Source: an uncultured Lachnospiraceae bacterium (lineage in GTDB: Bacteria; Bacillota_A; Clostridia; Lachnospirales; Lachnospiraceae). Taken from it: 10,862 nucleotides of DNA. Below are positions 6,745-10,862 of the stretch, piece by piece. The notes under the pieces were generated by a model. It worked only from the letters and a program-made list of their open reading frames with translations. It was not told the origin of the DNA and searched no databases. Where the stretch lies: contig CACYDL010000026.1 in assembly GCA_902773195.1 (NCBI GenBank), positions 1 to 10,862 on the forward strand, in the 5' to 3' direction. Made by a program: the position numbers and the translations under genes. How positions within the stretch are numbered: position 1 is the stretch's first letter; the number at the start of each line of letters is the position of its first letter.

Positions 6745-6940
6745 CTGACAGAACAGGAAGAGGGTATAAGGTGCCAGCAATGTGAGCGAAACCTCACATC
6801 GATTTTTCATAATAATCGCCCCGGCAGCTCGCTGCCGGGGCACTCCTCTGCCCAAAAAGTGAGTATATGCTCATTTAAGAAGCGGCTCCGGGGCCGAATA
6901 CCCGTCCGGCCCGGCCGGAAATCCCCCGGAGCCGCGGTCC
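6745..6940 (+). ncRNA. Candidate structured RNA or long leader, family not recognised
   Basis: This gap region has no convincing coding frame but many strong stems. A closing helix (AGAGG 6759-6763 with CCTCT 6845-6849, helped by GTG 6771-6773 with CAC 6841-6843) encloses three hairpins: TGTGAG 6781-6786/6793-6798, CGATT 6800-6804/6814-6818, and a perfect 9-bp CCCCGGCAG 6819-6827/6832-6840 with a CTCG loop. Together these make a four-way junction. Next come AGTGAG 6858-6863/6870-6875 and a perfect 12-bp GCGGCTCCGGGG 6882-6893/6924-6935 that encloses TCCGGC 6905-6910/6914-6919. No T tract follows, so the end is unknown, and transcription could read on into the gene at 7195. It does not match the 6S, RNase P, tmRNA, SRP, T-box or common riboswitch cores that I can recall. 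Confidence 0.45.
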
Positions 6941-7095
6941 GGGGAGCCACAACATATGGACGATCCGGCCGGAACGGAAACTAAACTTTGTTGAATTCGG
7001 GAAATTTCGGCAGGATCGGCAGGAAGAGGCCCGGCGGAGTCTCCCGGGCAGTGGCAGAATGACGAAAAGAACGTATGGAGTTATTGAACATTTTG

Positions 7096-7104
7096 TGAGA
7101 TAAT
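7096..7104 (+). promoter_or_regulatory. Extended -10 promoter for the zinc-ribbon/BIG_2 gene
   Basis: TGA-GATAAT (7096-7104) forms an extended -10 in an AT-rich patch. At 17-base spacing the -35 position reads TGGAGT (7076-7081), which is weak. The start would be near 7111, giving a leader of about 84 bases. An alternative pairing is TTGAAC (7084-7089) with TGATAT (7106-7111). Confidence 0.45.
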
Positions 7105-7127
7105 GTGATATCAGGGAGAAAAGATTT

Positions 7128-7152
7128 TTCCGGACGCCCCGGGCGGACGGAA
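7128..7152 (+). other. Leader hairpin with tandem G-A internal loop
   Basis: TTCCG (7128-7132) pairs with CGGAA (7148-7152), and CGCC (7135-7138) pairs with GGCG (7142-7145) around a CCG loop. The two helices are separated by GA facing GA, a motif that commonly forms sheared tandem G-A pairs. It lies in the leader, 42 bases before the start codon at 7195. No T tract follows. Confidence 0.4.
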
Positions 7153-7194
7153 GAGGCAACGTAAGGCAATATAATTATTAAGAGGGTAGAGCAG

Positions 7195-9399
7195 ATGAAG
7201 TGTCCGACTTGTGGTTACGAACTCAATGGTACGCAGAGTGTCTGTCCGAACTGCGGCGCCGGGATGGAGGACGATTCGATCCTTCAGGCCACCGGGGCCT
7301 CCGGGGAAGAAGGGTGGAACTCCAAAGAGGAGTCCTTCGGCGGTGAGAATCCGGAGCAGCCGGAAGCCGTCCCGGCCGAAGAAGAGCCCGTGGTGTCTTC
7401 GATTCCGGGGGACGACGATCTTCCCCCCGAAAAGAAGCGCAGAAAATGGCCGATCATCCTGGTGATCGTTCTTCTGGCCGCCGCCCTGATCGCGATCTTT
7501 GCCGTACGGTATTATAAAAAGCATTTCATCGCCCACGAGATTCATCTCGGGACGAACGCGCTGGAGCTCATCGTCGGCGATACGAATCAGCTCACCTACG
7601 AGATCCTTCCGGAGACCACCAAAAACAAGACGGTCACCTGGGCCACCACCGACGAGGCGGTGGCGTCGGTCGACGAAAACGGTCTCGTCACCGCGCTCGG
7701 CAGCGGAAACTGCGAGATCACGGTCACGACGAACAACGGGATCACGGACGCGTGCAGCGTCAACGTCAAGGATCTGATCGATATCCAGAAGGAATCGGTC
7801 GACGCGGTGGCCGCCTACGTCAAGGCGAACAGCACCGAGGGTGAAGGGGGCGATCCCGTCGCGAAGATCCGCGATATCGATGAAGAGCACAGCTTCGCCA
7901 TCGGCACCATGGACGAGGATCTCGTCCTCTGCTACCGCGACGCGGTTAACATGGACAGCGTCGACGTGGACGTCAACTACACCACCTATCTCAATCTGGG
8001 ATACGGCAATATCGAGACGGCCGAGATCGTCCAGGACAACCAGGTCGAGGTGTTCGGCTATCCCGTGAAGGCGACCATGAAGAGCGCGATCTCCCTGGCG
8101 GAATACCAGAGGGGCGCGGCGGTCACGGTCGACTCCTTCGAGTCGAACCTCGAGGGAATGGAAGTCAATCCCTCGATGCAGAAGATGTTTAACAACGGCG
8201 TGAAGGGCTGCTTCGAGGAGTTCCGCTCCTTCCTGGAATATCATCCGGAGCTCGGATGCAGCATCGAGGACTTCGGCTTTACGGCGGTGGGCGACGCCCC
8301 CGTGGAAGAGGAACCCGAGGAGGAGCCTGAGACCTGGAGCATGGCCGAGAGCATGGCCGAAAGCGTCGTCGAGAGCATTCCGGAGGCCGCCGAGTCCCGG
8401 GTGACGATCGTCGAGGAGATCGCGGAGCCGGCAGGAACGGAATCCGCCGCCTCCGTCGCGGAGGCCGCCGGGGAGACGGCTCCGGCCGCGCCTGCGGGCG
8501 GGCTCGCGGAGACTGAGACGGAAGATACGGCGTCCGCCGCGATGTCCGTCGTGGAGAGCGCGGAGGTCTCCGGAATGGCAGCGGAAGCGGCGGCAGGCGC
8601 CGCGGCTGTCATGGGAGAAGCGGAAGCGGCGGTGGAAGCCGCTGCGGAGGCGGCCGCGGAGAGCGCCGGGGCCGTGGCGGAAGCACTGGAATCGGCCGCC
8701 GGGGAAGTGACGGAAGAGGCAGACGCCGCCGCGAGAGGCGCGGAGGTGCTGCAGTCGGCCGCCGAAGAGGTGACGGAAGAGGCGGACGCCGCTGCTGCGG
8801 GAGCCGCGGAAGCGCTGGAGTCGGCCGCTGAGGAAGTGACGGAAGAAGCGGACGCCGCTGCTGCGGGAGCCGCGGAGGCGCTGGAGTCGGCCGCCGAAGA
8901 GGTGACGGAAGAGGCGGATGCCGCTGCTGCGGGCGCCGCGGAGGCGCTGGAGTCGGCCGCCGAGGAAGTGACGGAAGAGGCGGATGCCGCTGCTGCGGGT
9001 ACCGCGGAAGCGCTTGAGTCGGCCGCCGAGGAAGTGACGGAGGAGACAGATGCGATCTTCGGAGGCGTCGAGTCGACCGTCGAAAACGCCGCGGAGGAGG
9101 CCGCCGCGCTGGCGGGCGCCGCGGGAGCGGCCGTGGAATCCACGGTGGAATCCATCGCGGAGGACGTGCAGGAAGGCGCGGCCGGCGTCGTCCAGGCAGC
9201 AGGCGATGCGCTGGAGCAGGCGGAATCCGTTGTGGAATCCGTCGCGGAGGAAATCGCCGAGCCGGTCACCGATCTGTTTTCCGACGGGGACGATCCGTCG
9301 CAGAGCGCTTCCGGAACGGAGATCCTTCAGTCTCTGACCGAATCTCTCAGCGGGGACTCGGGCAGACTGTTCCCTCCCAGCTTCGCCGTGATGTGCTGA
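7195..9399 (+). CDS. Zinc-ribbon / single-TM / BIG_2 envelope protein with long Ala/Glu-rich repeat tail
   Basis: 734 residues; ATG with AGAGGG (7181-7186) 8 bases upstream. Residues 3-20 form a zinc ribbon (CPTC-x10-CPNC). Residues 24-82 are acidic and end in KKRRK. Residues 86-104 (PIILVIVLLAAALIAIFAV) form one transmembrane helix with positive RYYKK after it. Residues about 114-192 match a bacterial Ig-like group 2 domain (LELIVGDTNQLTYEILPE, VTWATTDEAVASVDENGLV). Residues about 193-360 are an unrecognised domain containing an EYQRGAAVTVDSFESNLEGM segment. Residues about 366-700 are Ala/Glu-rich and strongly acidic, with 22-residue tandem repeats at about 495-619. The protein ends FAVMC. 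With no cleavable signal, the zinc ribbon is probably cytoplasmic and the rest outside. Many Lachnospiraceae-type genomes carry zinc-ribbon plus single-TM proteins of unknown role. I infer an envelope sensor or stalk-like surface protein, but nothing proves it. Confidence 0.9.
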   Translation: MKCPTCGYELNGTQSVCPNCGAGMEDDSILQATGASGEEGWNSKEESFGGENPEQPEAVPAEEEPVVSSIPGDDDLPPEKKRRKWPIILVIVLLAAALIAIFAVRYYKKHFIAHEIHLGTNALELIVGDTNQLTYEILPETTKNKTVTWATTDEAVASVDENGLVTALGSGNCEITVTTNNGITDACSVNVKDLIDIQKESVDAVAAYVKANSTEGEGGDPVAKIRDIDEEHSFAIGTMDEDLVLCYRDAVNMDSVDVDVNYTTYLNLGYGNIETAEIVQDNQVEVFGYPVKATMKSAISLAEYQRGAAVTVDSFESNLEGMEVNPSMQKMFNNGVKGCFEEFRSFLEYHPELGCSIEDFGFTAVGDAPVEEEPEEEPETWSMAESMAESVVESIPEAAESRVTIVEEIAEPAGTESAASVAEAAGETAPAAPAGGLAETETEDTASAAMSVVESAEVSGMAAEAAAGAAAVMGEAEAAVEAAAEAAAESAGAVAEALESAAGEVTEEADAAARGAEVLQSAAEEVTEEADAAAAGAAEALESAAEEVTEEADAAAAGAAEALESAAEEVTEEADAAAAGAAEALESAAEEVTEEADAAAAGTAEALESAAEEVTEETDAIFGGVESTVENAAEEAAALAGAAGAAVESTVESIAEDVQEGAAGVVQAAGDALEQAESVVESVAEEIAEPVTDLFSDGDDPSQSASGTEILQSLTESLSGDSGRLFPPSFAVMC
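8677..9051 (+). repeat. 66-bp in-frame tandem repeat encoding 22-residue helical units
   Basis: The core EVTEEAD (last copy EVTEETD) starts at codons 8704, 8767, 8833, 8899, 8965 and 9031. Spacing is 63 bases once, then 66 four times. Each full unit is about two 11-residue segments, AAEALESAAEE then VTEEADAAAAG. Copies differ mostly at third codon positions (GAA/GAG, GCC/GCT), and two substitutions of first-unit residues (AARGAEVLQ) mark the oldest-looking copy. The pattern fits tandem duplication of one helical module and may vary in number between strains. Confidence 0.93.
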
Positions 9400-9545
9400 G
9401 AAAAAGTGATGACGCAATCCGCGCGGCAGAAGCGTCCGGGGAGCGTCTCGGGAGGCGCCGCCTGCCACGGCATAAAGAGCGGGCCGGGCGGAGCGGATAC
9501 AACTGAAAAGGAGTCCTATAACCCGAAAAGGACAGGAAAAGACAG

Positions 9546-9577
9546 AACCGGCGGTGCCTGCGCACCGCCGGTTTTTT
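9546..9577 (+). terminator. Intrinsic terminator of the zinc-ribbon/BIG_2 gene
   Basis: A perfect 12-bp stem (AACCGGCGGTGC 9546-9557 with GCACCGCCGGTT 9562-9573) has a CTGC loop and runs into TTTTTT (six T's at 9572-9577, two of them in the stem). On the minus strand the tract after the stem is only CTGTCTTTTCC, so it is at best weak for the convergent gene. Confidence 0.92.
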
Positions 9578-9582
9578 AGGGT

Positions 9583-9630
9583 TTCTTCGCGGAAATTTCC
9601 TGCAGGGGTATCCTGCGTCCCAGCGAAGAA
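9583..9630. other. Nested inverted repeat in the convergent 3' region
   Basis: TTCTTCGC (9583-9590) pairs with GCGAAGAA (9623-9630), and inside it GCAGG (9602-9606) pairs with CCTGC (9612-9616). It lies 42 bases beyond the stop of the minus-strand carboxypeptidase gene. No T run follows on either strand, so it may be an RNA 3'-end stabiliser or a factor-dependent end. Confidence 0.4.
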
Positions 9631-9671
9631 CGGTCCTGTCACAAAAGTGCCGTGTTCCGGCGGCCGGGCCG

Positions 9672-10772
9672 TCACTCCACCCCGTAATAGGCGAGGAATT
9701 CCTCGAGCGTCAGGTCGTGCTCCATGATGTAGGTCGCGGCCGGGACGCCGACGTAGCGGAAGTGCCAGGGCTCGTACATGATCCCCGTGACGTCCTCCCT
9801 GCCGTCGGGGAAGCGCACGATGAAGCCGTATTCGTGGCAGTGGGCGCTCATGTACTGATACATTTCCGTATCTTCCAGACTGCGGTCCTTCTCCGCGTAG
9901 TATTCCTCCGTGATATCGGCGGCAAGGCCGGTCTGATGCTCGCTGGTTCCCGGTCTCGCGACGATCCTCGCCGCTTCCTCCTCCCCGTACTCCTCGGCCT
10001 TGCGCTCGAAGAGGTATTCCTGGGTGTAGTAATCCCGGTAGCCGGAGGACAGATAGACGCTGCACCCCGCGTCCCTGGTCGCCGCGACCATGGCGTTCAT
10101 GGCGTCCTCGATGCGGTAATCCACCTGGATCCCCTCCACGTCGGCGACCTCCGGCTCGTAGTCCGAGATCGAGTGGGTCGGGTTCGCGAGAATGAATTCC
10201 CAGCTGGTGACGTCGATGTCCGGGAGATCCGCGGGTCTGGCGCGGTCCTCGGGGATCTCCTCCGCGGATTCCGCGACGGAGACGACGGGCTCCGCGGCGG
10301 AAAGGACTTCCGGCGTCCCGGGACCGGCCTGCGCGACGTTTCCCGCGCCGGCGGAGGCGCTTGCCGGAATCTGCTGCGCCGCGTTCCCGGAGGCCCCGGC
10401 GGAAGCGCCGCCTCCCGATACCGCCGGCCGGCGGGCGCTTCGGACAGCGAGAATCGCCACAACCAGGGCGAGAACCGCCAGACAGGCGGCCAGGATTCTT
10501 CTCTGGCGGCGCACCTGCTGCTTTCTTCTTTGCGCCGCCTCGCGCCGCTGCCTCTGCCGGGCTTTGTCCCGGGAGGCGCCGGTCGAGGCCTTGCGCTTCT
10601 TTCTTCCTGCGGGCTCCGCCGCGCTGTATTCCGCGTCTTCCGCGGAACGGCGCCTCCTCCGCGTCTCGCCGGAGGAACGCCCGGAAAGACCTTCGGAAGA
10701 GCGCCCGGAAAGACGCTCCGAGGAACGCCCGGAAAGACGCTCCGTACGCCGTGCTCTTTTTCTTTCGCTCAT
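9672..10772 (-). CDS. Membrane-anchored D-alanyl-D-alanine carboxypeptidase, M15B (VanY-like)
   Basis: 366 residues. The ATG at 10772 is chosen because AAGGAGA (10778-10784) stands 5 bases before it; an open frame continues 19 codons upstream without such a site. Residues 1-92 are a basic cytoplasmic tail with three GRSS-containing 8-residue repeats (13-35) and many Arg/Lys. Residues 93-110 (ILAACLAVLALVVAILAV) form a membrane anchor. Residues 112-180 are an Ala/Gly/Pro/Glu linker. The catalytic domain has SSGYR (242-246), then SEHQTGLAAD with the zinc ligands H279 and D286 (HxxGxAxD), and YEPWHFRYVG with catalytic E334 and zinc ligand H337. All M15B residues are present. The enzyme trims the terminal D-Ala from peptidoglycan stem peptides outside the membrane. 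There are no vanHAX or vanRS neighbours, so it is a housekeeping wall enzyme and no evidence of glycopeptide resistance. The gene is convergent with the zinc-ribbon gene. Confidence 0.93.
   Translation of the reverse strand: MSERKRARRTERLSGRSSERLSGRSSEGLSGRSSGETRRRRRSAEDAEYSAAEPAGRKKRKASTGASRDKARQRQRREAAQRRKQQVRRQRRILAACLAVLALVVAILAVRSARRPAVSGGGASAGASGNAAQQIPASASAGAGNVAQAGPGTPEVLSAAEPVVSVAESAEEIPEDRARPADLPDIDVTSWEFILANPTHSISDYEPEVADVEGIQVDYRIEDAMNAMVAATRDAGCSVYLSSGYRDYYTQEYLFERKAEEYGEEEAARIVARPGTSEHQTGLAADITEEYYAEKDRSLEDTEMYQYMSAHCHEYGFIVRFPDGREDVTGIMYEPWHFRYVGVPAATYIMEHDLTLEEFLAYYGVE
10671..10744 (-). repeat. 24-bp in-frame tandem repeat in the carboxypeptidase cytoplasmic tail
   Basis: CCCGGAAAGAC (plus strand) recurs at 10680, 10704 and 10728, an exact period of 24. 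It encodes three copies of an (E)RLSGRSS-like octapeptide just after the start codon. The flanking units differ by a few bases. Confidence 0.85.
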
Positions 10773-10855
10773 AACAGTCTCCTTGTCGAAAACCGTGCCG
10801 CGGGAAGCCGGGACGGCGCGCCGCCGCACGGAGAGGCTCAGGATGAACTGCGTCT

Positions 10856-10861
10856 ATTATA
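10856..10861 (-). promoter_or_regulatory. -10 box of the carboxypeptidase promoter
   Basis: ATTATA on the plus strand is a perfect TATAAT on the minus strand. A start near 10849 gives a leader of about 77 bases to the ATG at 10772. The -35 lies beyond the window edge and cannot be seen. Confidence 0.6.
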
Positions 10862-10862
10862 C

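Noticed and set aside
6730..6984. An 84-codon plus-strand open frame across the folded region
   Set aside because: No Shine-Dalgarno before its start, Arg-rich unstructured product, and the DNA is better explained by nested RNA stems.
7111..10065. A 984-codon open frame on the minus strand opposite the zinc-ribbon/BIG_2 gene
   Set aside because: Its repeats (SSGIRLFRHF-type) mirror the 66-bp sense repeat, and it overlaps the true carboxypeptidase gene in another frame. It is a codon-bias shadow.
10634..10648. GCGTCTTCCGCGGA inside the carboxypeptidase gene matches the core of the 40-bp repeat near rsmA
   Set aside because: A 14-base GC-rich match built on CCGCGG can arise by composition, and the surrounding bases do not continue the repeat.
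9672..10772. Vancomycin-resistance VanY
   Set aside because: The M15B catalytic motifs alone are shared by housekeeping carboxypeptidases, and no vanHAX, vanRS or mobile-element genes accompany it.
9672..10829. Longer carboxypeptidase starting at 10829
   Set aside because: The extra 19 codons lack a ribosome binding site, whereas the ATG at 10772 has AAGGAGA 5 bases upstream and begins the typical basic tail.

Overview
GC-rich bacterial chromosomal DNA, most likely from a high-GC member of the Bacillota (Clostridia, Lachnospiraceae-like). This lineage call is an inference. It rests on strong Shine-Dalgarno sites, extended (TGn) -10 promoters, short U-tract intrinsic terminators, a YpuA-type DUF1002 protein, an M15B (VanY-like) carboxypeptidase behind a single membrane anchor, and the absence of outer-membrane genes. 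No tRNA, rRNA, insertion sequence, integrase or CRISPR array was seen.

Layout. (1) 1-677 (+): the 3' end of glycogen phosphorylase (glgP), closed by a strong terminator. (2) 678-1177: a non-coding gap with a diverged 96-bp tandem repeat, then a promoter and a structured leader. (3) 1178-4297 (+): a 1039-residue protein with N-terminal TPRs, a long Ala/Glu-rich middle and a C-terminal CbxX/SpoVK-like AAA+ domain. Its Walker A is intact, but its Walker B acidic pair and arginine finger look degenerate. A terminator follows. (4) 4375-4530: four copies of a 40-bp tandem repeat, ending at the ribosome binding site of (5) rsmA/ksgA, 4547-5428 (+), which has its own terminator. (6) An AT-rich promoter island drives a secreted DUF1002 protein, 5734-6630 (+). 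(7) 6631-7194: a gap holding a probable promoter with an inverted repeat in it, a densely folded stretch that may be a non-coding RNA or long leader, and a second promoter. (8) 7195-9399 (+): a membrane protein with zinc ribbon, one transmembrane helix, a bacterial Ig-like (BIG_2) domain, an unknown domain and a long Ala/Glu-rich tail with 66-bp (22-residue) tandem repeats. A terminator follows. (9) 9672-10772 (-): a convergent membrane-anchored D,D-carboxypeptidase, with its -10 box at the right edge.

The genes do not form one operon. Nearly every unit has its own terminator, and most have a visible promoter. Two proteins act on or in the envelope (the carboxypeptidase and the zinc-ribbon/BIG_2 protein), one is exported (DUF1002), and two are housekeeping (glgP, rsmA). 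A recurring theme is repeat expansion, both in intergenic DNA (96-bp and 40-bp units) and in coding DNA (66-bp and 24-bp units). The observations most worth following are the degenerate TPR-AAA+ protein, the folded region at 6731-6940 and the repeat-tailed envelope protein.
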